Shown: positions 1 through 5,719, counted from the first letter of the stretch. The stretch is 5,915 nucleotides of DNA from Actinomycetota bacterium (GCA_009700715.1 WLLM01000056.1:1-5915), one strand, 5' to 3'. The notes: generated from the sequence alone by a model not told the origin. A program made the numbers and translations.

Positions 1-477
1 GATCAAATCAAATGAATCATCTTTACGTTCTCCGCTAATAATGATCAGATCTGCGCGAACCAATTGGTCTTCAATTACTGCTTGAAGTTGCGCCTCATCG
101 TCGGGAATCGTGTGTACGCGATAGGCAACTGCCCCAACTTCGCGTACGGCAGTGGTTAATAACCAAGAATTAGTTTCGAATTCTTCGCCATCTTTTAACT
201 CTTTTCCTGGTTCAACAAGATCTGGACCGGCAGAGAGAACAACTACACGTGGGTGCGGACGCGTTGGAAGATGATCACGGCCAATTGATGCAGCAAGACC
301 GATTTGTGTAGAACGAATTCGCGAGCCTGACTTTAAAACCAGTCTCTCGCCAGCATAAATATCTTCCGCCAAGGTTGCACCGTGTGCGTCGAGCAAGGGC
401 ATATCGAAGGCTTCAAGTGGTCGACAGATTGCAATAAGAGAGGAGAGAAACTCATCTACCCGTGTGCGGTCTGCCAT
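1..477 (-). CDS. MoeA/gephyrin-like protein lacking domain II (partial, C-terminus off window)
   Basis: My translation from the ATG at 477 gives 159 codons open to the window edge. Residues 4-40 (RTRVDEFL..., PLLDAHGATLAED) resemble the start of actinobacterial MoeA proteins. Residues 42-98 (AGERLVLKSGSRIR, QIGLAASIGRD, RPHPRVVVLSAGPDLVEPG) resemble the beginning of the molybdopterin-binding domain III. In ordinary MoeA about 100 residues of domain II, including the PPFDNSAMDGYA motif, lie between LAED and AGxxL; here the two join directly. The usual SGGVS active-site segment reads SGERKDDSFD at residues 148-157. MoeA normally inserts molybdenum into molybdopterin; these losses argue against that role. 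Actinobacterial gephyrin-like homologues (Glp of Corynebacterium) act in cell division with FtsZ, so a structural role is possible but inferred. It is divergent from the cyclo-ligase gene, as moeA1/galU is in mycobacteria. The family call is firm; the function is uncertain. Confidence 0.8.
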   Translation of the reverse strand, partial: MADRTRVDEFLSSLIAICRPLEAFDMPLLDAHGATLAEDIYAGERLVLKSGSRIRSTQIGLAASIGRDHLPTRPHPRVVVLSAGPDLVEPGKELKDGEEFETNSWLLTTAVREVGAVAYRVHTIPDDEAQLQAVIEDQLVRADLIIISGERKDDSFDLI

Positions 478-522
478 AATCGGAAACAATACTTCTAGTG
501 CGGTCGATAATTGGGGATTTAG
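478..522. promoter_or_regulatory. Divergent promoter region between MoeA-like gene and cyclo-ligase gene
   Basis: Only 45 bases separate the two start codons. On the minus strand TATTGT (486-491) fits a -10 box and ends 8 bases before the MoeA-like ATG. No purine-rich ribosome site precedes that ATG, so the message is probably leaderless. On the plus strand GATAAT (506-511) fits a -10 box and ends 11 bases before the ATG at 523, which leaves a leader of only a few bases. The GGGG at 513-516 could serve as a poor ribosome site instead. No convincing -35 boxes are visible. Leaderless messages are common in Actinobacteria; the assignment here is by eye. Confidence 0.45.
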
Positions 523-1077
523 ATGAGTGCAGCCAGCGAGAAGGCCGAACTTCGCACTCGTTACCGCTTTGAACGCCGCGAAAGATATCTAGATCACTCT
601 TTCTCATACCTTGCGACTTCTTTAGAGTTTTCCAAAGCAAATGTGATTGCTAGCTATATCTCATATGGCGATGAACCAAAGACTCAAGAGTTAAATGAAG
701 CGCTACTAAAGAACGGGAAAGAACTTTACCTGCCTCGAGTAAATGGAAAATCACTAGATTGGGTTCGCTGGAGCGGAGATAAAACCAAACTAGCGCCAAG
801 CAAGTTATCGAAAGAGATTCTCGAACCAGTTGGAGCAGCGCTTACCGATCTTGCAGTAATAAATTTGGTTGTTGTTCCAGCCCTTCGTATCGATCGATCT
901 GGATATCGCCTAGGACAAGGTGGCGGATTCTATGATCGTGCGCTTCCGCAACTTTCTGCATGGAGCATCGGCTTAATTCATCCAGATGAAATTTCTAGCG
1001 TTGATCTACCGCGCGAAGATTTTGATGCACCGCTAAACGCTGCGGCAACTCCAGATTTAATCCTTCGATTTAATTAG
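523..1077 (+). CDS. 5-formyltetrahydrofolate cyclo-ligase (5,10-methenyl-THF synthetase)
   Basis: This 184-residue protein should convert 5-formyltetrahydrofolate to 5,10-methenyltetrahydrofolate using ATP in the cytoplasm, which returns stored folate to the one-carbon pool. The family's signature LGQGGGFYDRAL lies at residues 130-141, preceded by the usual hydrophobic strand and turn (LVVVPALRIDRSGYR). Other family features are a basic N-terminus (K7, R11, R13 and the ERRER stretch), the strand IASYISYGDEP with a conserved Thr at 54, and LPRV at 70-73. Length is normal for the family (about 180-200). The ATG at 523 keeps the whole N-terminal helix and lies just after a possible -10 box. The stop TAG interlocks with the stop of the convergent acyl-CoA dehydrogenase gene. 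E. coli calls this enzyme Fau/YgfA. Confidence 0.93.
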   Translation: MSAASEKAELRTRYRFERRERYLDHSFSYLATSLEFSKANVIASYISYGDEPKTQELNEALLKNGKELYLPRVNGKSLDWVRWSGDKTKLAPSKLSKEILEPVGAALTDLAVINLVVVPALRIDRSGYRLGQGGGFYDRALPQLSAWSIGLIHPDEISSVDLPREDFDAPLNAAATPDLILRFN

Positions 1078-2225
1078 CCATTCGGCAGGTTTCGCGCCAT
1101 AACGATGCGCTGAATCTGATTGGTGCCTTCGTAAATCTGAGTTAGTTTGGCATCGCGCATCATGCGCTCAACTGGATAGTCAGACACGTATCCGTAGCCA
1201 CCAAGAACCTGCACGGCATCTTGCGTTACCTTCATTGCAACATCACTAGCAAAAGTCTTGCTTGCTGCAGAGAAGAATTTCAAGTCTTTATCGCCACGTT
1301 CGCTGCGCGCTGCCGCTGCGTAAGTTAACTGACGAGCAGCTTCGATATTCATAGCCATATCGGCCAACATAAATTGCACGCCTTGGAAATCAAAGATTTC
1401 TTTGCCGAATTGTTTGCGTTCGTGTGAATACTTAGTTGCCACATCTAGCGCACCTTGCGCAATGCCTAGAGCTTGTGCCGCAATAGTGATTCGAGTGTGA
1501 TCCAAAGTGTCCATGGCAAGTGCAAAACCAGCACCGACTTCGCTGATGCGACGATCATCTCCAATGGTTACATTGTCAAAATAAACCTCGCGAGTTGGCG
1601 AACCACGAAAACCCATCTTCTTCTCTGGTGCACCGAAAGAAATTCCGGGATCTGATTTCTCGACGATAAATGCAGTTATTCCTTTTGAACCTTTACTTGG
1701 ATCTGTCTGGGCAATTACGGTGTAGAACTCAGAAACTCCCGCATTGGAAATCCATTTCTTGCTTCCGTTAATTACCCACGAACCATCTTTAAGCTCTGCT
1801 TTAGTTTTTAGCGCAGATGCATCTGATCCGGCCTCTGACTCAGAGAGACAGTATGAAAAACCTTTACCTTTAGCTAACTGAGGTAGCCATTTCTCTTTCT
1901 GTTCTTTACTTCCACCAAGAATTAATGGCAATGAACCAAGTTTATTAACTGCTGGAATAAGTGATGATGAGCCGCAAACTCGTGCGACTTCCTCGATGAT
2001 GATCACTGTTGCAAGCGCATCAGCTCCTTCTCCACCAAATTCAGTTGGAACATGCGCTGCGCTAAGGCCGGCTTTTAATAGAGCATCGGCGGCTTCTTGC
2101 GGATAGCGATGGTCTTCATCAACGGCACCTGCATGTGGAGCAATTTCATTTTCGGCTAGCGCGCGAACGCTTTCGCGAAGATCGTTGTACTCAGATGGAA
2201 GTGCATAAAGGTCATTGGTACTCAT
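1074..2225 (-). CDS. Acyl-CoA dehydrogenase (FAD-dependent, short/branched-chain type)
   Basis: This 383-residue cytoplasmic flavoenzyme should carry out alpha,beta-dehydrogenation of an acyl-CoA, passing electrons to an electron-transfer flavoprotein. Both family signatures are intact: LSESEAGSD at 127-135 and Q339-x2-GGYGY...ERMMRD358. The catalytic base is predicted to be Glu366 in IYEGTNQIQR, the position used by short- and medium-chain and bacterial enzymes. RKQFG at 270-274 is also typical of the FAD-binding region. Length matches the family (about 380). An in-frame ATG at 2315 would add 30 residues that are basic and overlap the upstream gene; the start at 2225 (MSTNDLYALP) is preferred because it has an AAGAGG ribosome site and matches family N-termini. 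It is third in an operon, 16 bases after the CopD-CtaG stop. Chain-length specificity cannot be read from the sequence. Confidence 0.93.
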   Translation of the reverse strand: MSTNDLYALPSEYNDLRESVRALAENEIAPHAGAVDEDHRYPQEAADALLKAGLSAAHVPTEFGGEGADALATVIIIEEVARVCGSSSLIPAVNKLGSLPLILGGSKEQKEKWLPQLAKGKGFSYCLSESEAGSDASALKTKAELKDGSWVINGSKKWISNAGVSEFYTVIAQTDPSKGSKGITAFIVEKSDPGISFGAPEKKMGFRGSPTREVYFDNVTIGDDRRISEVGAGFALAMDTLDHTRITIAAQALGIAQGALDVATKYSHERKQFGKEIFDFQGVQFMLADMAMNIEAARQLTYAAAARSERGDKDLKFFSAASKTFASDVAMKVTQDAVQVLGGYGYVSDYPVERMMRDAKLTQIYEGTNQIQRIVMARNLPNG

Positions 2226-2234
2226 CGCTATCTG

Positions 2235-2240
2235 CCTCTT
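2235..2240 (-). promoter_or_regulatory. Ribosome binding site fixing the acyl-CoA dehydrogenase start
   Basis: AAGAGG on the minus strand sits 9 bases before the ATG at 2225, in the 16-base gap after the preceding gene's stop codon. It supports the shorter 383-residue protein over the open frame that extends back to 2315. Confidence 0.65.
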
Positions 2241-2241
2241 T

Positions 2242-4086
2242 TTATTCCTTCTCTTGATCTCGCGCTGCGAGTGTAGATAAGTATGCATTGTATTGAGCGA
2301 GTTCGTCAGGCTCACCCATTGCGGCTAACCGCGCTTCATTGCGATCGATTCGTTTGGTCTCGCGGGTGTCATCGCGCATCCATTGAATAAATGTGGCAAC
2401 CAGCGCAAGCAAAATTGGAATCTCCCCCATCGCCCATGCAATTGAGCCACCCGCATGTTGGTCAGCCAGCAGATCTAAATTCCAAGGGGTTTGTAACGAA
2501 AGAAAATAACCTTGATCAAGCAAGGTTGAAGTTGAGATTAACGCAATAGCAAAGAAGGCGTGAATACTCATTGCGGCAAAGAGAATAACGATTCGAACAA
2601 GGTGCGGAACTTTTCGTGGATTTGGATCAATTCCGATAATCACATGGAAGAAAAGAATTCCAGCAAGTAAGAAGTGAACATTCATTGCCAAATGCCCTAA
2701 ATGCGATTGCATCATATTTCCAAATAAAGGAGTCATATAAAGCACAAAGAGCGATCCATCAAAGAAGGCCAGAATTACAACCGGATTGGTAAATATTCCA
2801 GCAGGTTTGGAATGCAGTAGTGCGATAAGCGTTCCGCGTACGCCCCGTTCTTCGCTGGTTCTTCCTTGCGGCAATGTGCGCAGAGCCAAAGTAATTGGTG
2901 CACCCAAGACAATTCCAATAGGCGCAACCATTCCGAGAAGCATGTGCGCGAGCATGTGATATTCAAAAGAGAATTTTGCATAAACGCCCAGACCGCCACT
3001 GGTTGCATAATCAATTGCGCTAATGCCCAGTGCAAAGGCAACAGTGCGACCAACTGGCCATTTATCTCCGCGGCGAGAAAGAGTTACAACACCCTTTATA
3101 TAAAGTGCAACTGCAGTAATCAAAACGCCAATCATTAACGCATCTGGATCATAAAGAGAGATCAATCGCCATAAATTGGGCGCCGGTGGTGTTGCAATTC
3201 CGGCAACAGCCAATCCAGGATCGAGTACCGAATTTTCCGCGCGTAGCGGTGGCTGCATAGTTGAAAGTTTTGAGCCAGCTAAAGTAGTAATAACCATTAT
3301 AAAAATCTCGACCGAAAGTAAACGCGTCAATTGCTTTGCGCCCAAGGAAAGCGAACCGCTTAAATGGCGGCGATTTAAATATCCAAAGCCGATCAAGATT
3401 GCAGTCATTGCAACTTTAACGATTACAACACGTGCGTAATCTGAGCTCCAGGCGCCTTCGAAGTTAAGTCGTGCCCATGCATTAGCGGTGCCGCTAGCGG
3501 AAACTGCGATTGCCGCCCATAAAGCTAGCGCGCTAAATCTAGGCAACGCGATCGCTCGTTCTGCTGGGTTTAGGAAAGTTATGGCAAAAAGTCCACCCAC
3601 CCAGAAAGAGATCGCAACTACGTGAACTACTAAAGAACCAATTGCAAGTGCATGTGAACCACTAGATGCGGAATGGCTTTCAAATATGGGGGCTACCAGC
3701 GCTGCGATGCTTATAAGTAAGAGCGCGTTTGCACCTGCAACTGCACGAATTCGAAAAACAATTGAAGAAATTATGAGCGCCAGACACAACTGAATAAACA
3801 TGTACTTACCAAGGGTGATCTGCGAGATAAATGAGCGCATTGAATTTGAATCAAGGGCTCCAGATAGATTGGTTCCAAGAATATTGGCTAGCGTTGAAAT
3901 AATTGAAAGTCCTGTAGCAATTGCCCAGATTGCAGCAGATAGCGTTGCAAATTTACGAAGCTTTCTTGCAGTCTCCCCTAATTTGCCTTCGCTATCAATT
4001 AGGAAGAATCCCATGGCCATCAGCAAACCTATTGTGGAGAAGCTTGCTGCAAGGGATAAGAATTTACTTATCGCCAATAAGTTCAT
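2242..4086 (-). CDS. CopD-CtaG fusion: copper resistance D / cytochrome c oxidase assembly membrane protein
   Basis: This 614-residue polytopic membrane protein appears to be a known actinobacterial two-domain type. Residues about 1-275 look like CopD, a copper-transport membrane domain, with His138, His145 and His155 followed by FWVGGL (161-166). Residues about 305-570 look like the caa3-type CtaG domain, which helps insert copper into haem-copper oxidase: EYHMLAHMLLGMVAP (375-389), HLGHLAMNVHF (462-472), His481, His509 and QHAGGSIAW (543-551). By eye there are roughly 14-15 hydrophobic segments. The last 45 residues are highly charged and probably cytoplasmic. The ATG at 4086 overlaps the CopC-like stop codon as ATGA and has no good ribosome site, so translation is probably coupled. 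Length is close to mycobacterial relatives (about 660). Many potential copper-ligand His and Met residues are retained, so the domains look functional. Confidence 0.9.
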   Translation of the reverse strand: MNLLAISKFLSLAASFSTIGLLMAMGFFLIDSEGKLGETARKLRKFATLSAAIWAIATGLSIISTLANILGTNLSGALDSNSMRSFISQITLGKYMFIQLCLALIISSIVFRIRAVAGANALLLISIAALVAPIFESHSASSGSHALAIGSLVVHVVAISFWVGGLFAITFLNPAERAIALPRFSALALWAAIAVSASGTANAWARLNFEGAWSSDYARVVIVKVAMTAILIGFGYLNRRHLSGSLSLGAKQLTRLLSVEIFIMVITTLAGSKLSTMQPPLRAENSVLDPGLAVAGIATPPAPNLWRLISLYDPDALMIGVLITAVALYIKGVVTLSRRGDKWPVGRTVAFALGISAIDYATSGGLGVYAKFSFEYHMLAHMLLGMVAPIGIVLGAPITLALRTLPQGRTSEERGVRGTLIALLHSKPAGIFTNPVVILAFFDGSLFVLYMTPLFGNMMQSHLGHLAMNVHFLLAGILFFHVIIGIDPNPRKVPHLVRIVILFAAMSIHAFFAIALISTSTLLDQGYFLSLQTPWNLDLLADQHAGGSIAWAMGEIPILLALVATFIQWMRDDTRETKRIDRNEARLAAMGEPDELAQYNAYLSTLAARDQEKE

Positions 4087-4598
4087 CGTTCGTTAAATAT
4101 CTTTCGCGCATATAGCGCAAGTGCAATTAGCACTATTAGCGATGCGGCAAGTAAGCCAATTACAAATAAATTAGTTCCGAAATCGCTTCCTTGTACTTTC
4201 GTAGGAGTGGTTGGAACTACTTCTTGCGGAGTCGAAATTGTTGGTGTTGAAAAGTTAAATGTGAAGGATCCTTCGAGCGGCAGATCCATCTCCGAAATAA
4301 TGTTGTAAGAAACTTTGTAGATCCCAGAATCGGTAATTGGCTTCATTCCAACAATTAGGTCATTGCCGGCAACTGTCAGTGTTCCATCGTCGACGCGACG
4401 TCCAGCGGGATCGGTAACTGTTACTTCATTTCCCATATCCATTGGAGTTATTTCAACAGAGATAGTCACGGCGCTGGGTGCAACTTTTAGAGTTGATCCG
4501 GCGATTGGCGAAGTCGCAACCAAAGTATTTGCCAATGCAGGCGCGGACATCAAAAAGGTAAGGCCAAGTACTCCCACTACTGCCGCCAAACGCTTCAA
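4083..4598 (-). CDS. CopC-like exported, membrane-anchored protein without histidine ligands
   Basis: This 171-residue protein has a signal peptide (MKRLAAVVGVLGLTFLMS, likely cleavage after ALA at 21-23), a CopC-type beta domain (24-118), a Pro/Thr-rich linker (118-135) and a C-terminal membrane helix (about 143-163) with a basic tail. CopC marks are ATSPIAGSTL (28-37), VTVTDPAGRRV (59-69), GIYKVSYNIIS (92-102) and GSFTFNFS (110-117). Classical CopC proteins bind Cu(II) through the N-terminal His after signal removal and a DGH motif before the last strand. Here the first is Asn24 and the second reads MDL (104-106); the whole protein has no His or Cys. Met53, Met55, Met85 and Met104 remain. 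The start is TTG with a strong ribosome site. It is first in the operon and overlaps CopD-CtaG by 4 bases, so it is probably a partner of that protein, but Cu(II) binding in the classical way is unlikely. Confidence 0.85.
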   Translation of the reverse strand: MKRLAAVVGVLGLTFLMSAPALANTLVATSPIAGSTLKVAPSAVTISVEITPMDMGNEVTVTDPAGRRVDDGTLTVAGNDLIVGMKPITDSGIYKVSYNIISEMDLPLEGSFTFNFSTPTISTPQEVVPTTPTKVQGSDFGTNLFVIGLLAASLIVLIALALYARKIFNER

Positions 4599-4602
4599 CT
4601 TA

Positions 4603-4611
4603 CTTCCTCTC
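4603..4611 (-). promoter_or_regulatory. Ribosome binding site supporting the TTG start of the CopC-like gene
   Basis: GAGAGGAAG on the minus strand ends 4 bases before the TTG at 4598. Starting here gives a complete signal peptide with a Lys-Arg N-terminus; the next in-frame Met (residue 17) lies inside the hydrophobic core and would destroy it. Confidence 0.7.
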
Positions 4612-4686
4612 GATTCGCCTCTATGGTCTCACTTCTTTAGACTTAACCACTAGCCCCCAGGGATGTGATTTTGGGGATTGATTTAC

Positions 4687-4694
4687 GAGAGGAG
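4687..4694 (+). promoter_or_regulatory. Ribosome binding site for the GTG start of the FmdB-family gene
   Basis: GAGAGGAG ends 9 bases before the GTG at 4704, a good match to the 16S tail and spacing. This decides the GTG start, which gives the family's standard N-terminus MPTYQYQC. Confidence 0.75.
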
Positions 4695-4703
4695 TGAAAC
4701 CGC

Positions 4704-4919
4704 GTGCCTACATATCAATATCAATGTTCTGCCTGCGAGCACGCCTTCGAGGCTTTCCAGAGCTTTTCTGATGAACCGTTGACCGTCTGTCCAGAATGTA
4801 AGGGCGAAGTTCGCAAAGTTTATTCAGCCGTCGGTGTTGTCTTTAAAGGTTCCGGTTTTTACAAAACTGATTCGGTCGCAAAACCGGCAACGCCTGCAAC
4901 TCCCACAAAATCCGATTAA
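4704..4919 (+). CDS. FmdB-family zinc-ribbon protein
   Basis: This 71-residue protein belongs to the FmdB/CxxC_CxxC_SSSS family of small regulatory-type zinc ribbons. The N-terminus MPTYQYQCSAC is diagnostic. Four cysteines in two CxxC knuckles (Cys8/Cys11 and Cys29/Cys32) should bind one zinc ion. GVVFKGSGFYKTD (44-56) is the conserved strand after the ribbon, followed by a low-complexity Ala/Thr/Pro tail. FmdB was named from the formamidase regulator region of Methylophilus, but the cellular role of most members, including actinobacterial ones, is not established. Start is GTG with a good ribosome site. It is monocistronic here: divergent from the CopC-like operon and tail-to-tail with the small ORF at 4920-5039, with no gap between stop codons. 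Confidence 0.9.
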   Translation: MPTYQYQCSACEHAFEAFQSFSDEPLTVCPECKGEVRKVYSAVGVVFKGSGFYKTDSVAKPATPATPTKSD

Positions 4920-4925
4920 TTAATC
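4914..4925. repeat. 12-bp palindrome spanning two convergent stop codons
   Basis: GATTAATTAATC is a perfect palindrome centred on the junction of the FmdB gene and the opposite-strand small ORF. Each gene therefore ends GAT TAA (Asp, stop) when read on its own strand. One 12-bp palindrome is expected by chance in a window this size, so only the placement is notable. Confidence 0.6.
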
Positions 4926-5039
4926 GTCGTGATGAGGCGGCTTATCGCCTTTAATTTCATCTTCTCGTCGTCGCGCATCGCTTTGATCTTCGCGCGGATC
5001 GCGTTCGTCATCTGTTGTAGCCGGGAAAAGTTCGCTCAT
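4920..5039 (-). CDS. Small acidic/charged protein of unknown function (39 aa)
   Basis: An ATG at 5039 opens a 39-residue frame ending in TAA at 4920-4922. The protein begins MSELFPATTDDERDP and ends KPPHHDD; about two thirds of residues are charged or polar, there is no hydrophobic core, and it is probably disordered. I recognise no family. Support for a real gene comes from context: it starts 6 bases after the TetR stop codon, ends exactly against the FmdB stop codon, fills the whole gap, and shows codon use like its neighbours (GAT, GAA and CGC rich). No strong ribosome site is visible, though the AGAAAG at the end of the TetR gene and translational coupling could suffice. It may be co-transcribed with the TetR gene. 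A chance ORF cannot be excluded. Confidence 0.55.
   Translation of the reverse strand: MSELFPATTDDERDPREDQSDARRREDEIKGDKPPHHDD
4935..4957 (+). terminator. Possible weak intrinsic terminator after the FmdB gene
   Basis: AGGCG (4935-4939) and CGCCT (4946-4950) form a 5-bp stem with a 6-base loop, followed by TTAATTT. It lies 16 bases after the FmdB stop, in the right direction for that transcript, but inside the opposite-strand small ORF. The stem is short and the T-run broken, so the call is tentative. Confidence 0.3.
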
Positions 5040-5045
5040 AAAGTT

Positions 5046-5654
5046 CTACTTTCTAATCCCTAGGGCTAATTCCAAAGAATCAAGTGCTCGTTCGAAATCT
5101 TCTGTATCCAAATGTCCGCTGACTATCAGGCTGGTGGTGCCGTGTACGACCGACCAAGATAAGAGCTCGGCGCTGGCGCGCAATTTTTTATCCATTGATC
5201 CAGTTTCTACTAAATCATCCAAGCAATGAATAAGAGTTTGATACGCACGATTTTCTTCGCGTGTCTGCTCTACAGAAGATTCAATTAGGCAGAAATCACT
5301 GAACATAAGGTTAAAGAAATGTGGTTCTCGAATAGCCCATTCGAAATAAGTTCTGCCTAAAACTCTAAAGCGCTCTCTAGCGGCACGAGCGCTAGCGCCT
5401 GCAACTTTGACGAGTTCGCGCTCTTGATAATCTGCCAGCTCTTCAAATAATGAGAATCCGAGCACCGCCAACAACGAGTTGCGATCTGGAAAGTAATGGT
5501 AAGCAGCGCTCGGGCTAACACCAATCTCGTGTGCAATCTGGCGAAGTGAAAGACTTTCTAGACCATTCTTCTTTACAAATTTACGCGCCGTCGTAATGAG
5601 GGCAACCTCAAGATCTCCGTGGTGATACTGATCACGAACCCTGGCGGTAGTCAT
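5046..5654 (-). CDS. TetR-family transcriptional regulator with WHG-type C-terminal domain
   Basis: This 202-residue protein has an N-terminal TetR DNA-binding domain (about 9-60): YHHGDLEVALI, then the helix-turn-helix LRQIAHEIGVSPSAAYHYF at 37-55. The C-terminal ligand domain resembles the WHG (TetR_C_33) type: REPHFFNLMF (109-118) and W167-SVVHG-172. Length is typical for the family. It is divergent from an MMPL transporter gene with 82 bases between, and operator-like sites lie over both promoters, so it probably represses the transporter and itself, with release by an unknown small ligand. The ATG at 5654 may be leaderless after GATACT (5661-5666), or may use AGGGAG (5666-5671) as a distant ribosome site. 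Its ligand cannot be told from the sequence. Confidence 0.92.
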   Translation of the reverse strand: MTTARVRDQYHHGDLEVALITTARKFVKKNGLESLSLRQIAHEIGVSPSAAYHYFPDRNSLLAVLGFSLFEELADYQERELVKVAGASARAARERFRVLGRTYFEWAIREPHFFNLMFSDFCLIESSVEQTREENRAYQTLIHCLDDLVETGSMDKKLRASAELLSWSVVHGTTSLIVSGHLDTEDFERALDSLELALGIRK

Positions 5655-5660
5655 AACCCT

Positions 5661-5689
5661 AGTATCTCCCTAATCTTGACAATGTTCAA
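5661..5689 (-). promoter_or_regulatory. Predicted promoter of the TetR gene
   Basis: On the minus strand TTGAAC (5684-5689) and GATACT (5661-5666) are 17 bases apart, a fair sigma-70-type pair. The -10 box ends 6 bases before the ATG, which would give a leaderless message. The -35 box lies inside the left operator-like site, consistent with autorepression. The alternative is an upstream promoter using AGGGAG as ribosome site. Confidence 0.45.
5676..5688. promoter_or_regulatory. Operator-like site 1 (TTGACAATGTTCA)
   Basis: This site fits T-N-N-ACA-W-TGTTCA, shared with the site at 5707-5719 (10 of 13 bases identical). Its centre ACA-A-TGT is palindromic. It overlaps the -35 boxes of both divergent promoters, the expected place for a TetR dimer that represses both genes. 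Confidence 0.55.
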
Positions 5690-5705
5690 ATAGACGCTCT
5701 ATGAT
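5676..5705 (+). promoter_or_regulatory. Promoter of the MMPL transporter gene
   Basis: A perfect -35 box TTGACA (5676-5681) is followed after 18 bases by TATGAT (5700-5705), a near-consensus -10 box. Transcription should begin near 5712, about 25 bases before the GTG start, inside the second operator-like site. This is the best promoter in the window. Confidence 0.7.
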
Positions 5706-5706
5706 C

Positions 5707-5719
5707 TGTACATTGTTCA
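5707..5719. promoter_or_regulatory. Operator-like site 2 (TGTACATTGTTCA)
   Basis: Within CTGTACATTGTTCAG (5706-5720) six of seven arm pairs are symmetric about the central T. The site covers the predicted start of MMPL transcription. It begins 31 bp after site 1 in the same orientation, about three helical turns, so two regulator dimers could bind the same face of the DNA. Confidence 0.55.

Larger units (their letters stand above)
4599..4703. promoter_or_regulatory. Divergent intergenic region between CopC-like operon and fmdB-type gene
   Basis: This 105-base region must hold promoters for both directions, but I find no pair of convincing -35 and -10 boxes. It contains the ribosome sites of both genes. 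It also holds a small inverted repeat, CCCCA (4655-4659) with TGGGG (4672-4676), which leaves a loop of about 12 bases and has no T-run on either side. No clear operator or riboswitch is visible. Confidence 0.4.

Noticed and set aside
452..640. A 62-codon minus-strand frame across the divergent promoters.
   Set aside because: It overlaps both the MoeA-like gene and the cyclo-ligase gene and has no family features.
2226..2315. A 30-residue N-terminal extension of the acyl-CoA dehydrogenase (ATG at 2315).
   Set aside because: It is basic and unlike family N-termini, overlaps the end of the CopD-CtaG gene, and the ATG at 2225 has its own ribosome site.
2775..3439. Several open frames of 87-92 codons on both strands inside the CopD-CtaG gene.
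   Set aside because: They are shadows of a strongly supported coding frame, show odd composition and no recognisable domain or ribosome site.
3800..4115. Two plus-strand open frames opposite the start of the CopD-CtaG gene.
   Set aside because: They lie antisense to the signal of a real membrane protein and its ATGA overlap, with no family features.
4671..4679. TTGGGGATT occurs here and at 511-519, both times shortly upstream of a start codon.
   Set aside because: The distances to the start codons differ (33 and 12 bases), only two copies were seen, and no third gene start carries it; probably chance.
4852..4887. Inverted repeat CCGGTTTT / AAAACCGG with a 20-base loop inside the FmdB gene.
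   Set aside because: A few such 8-bp repeats are expected by chance in 5.9 kb, it lies in coding sequence, and no T-run follows on either strand.
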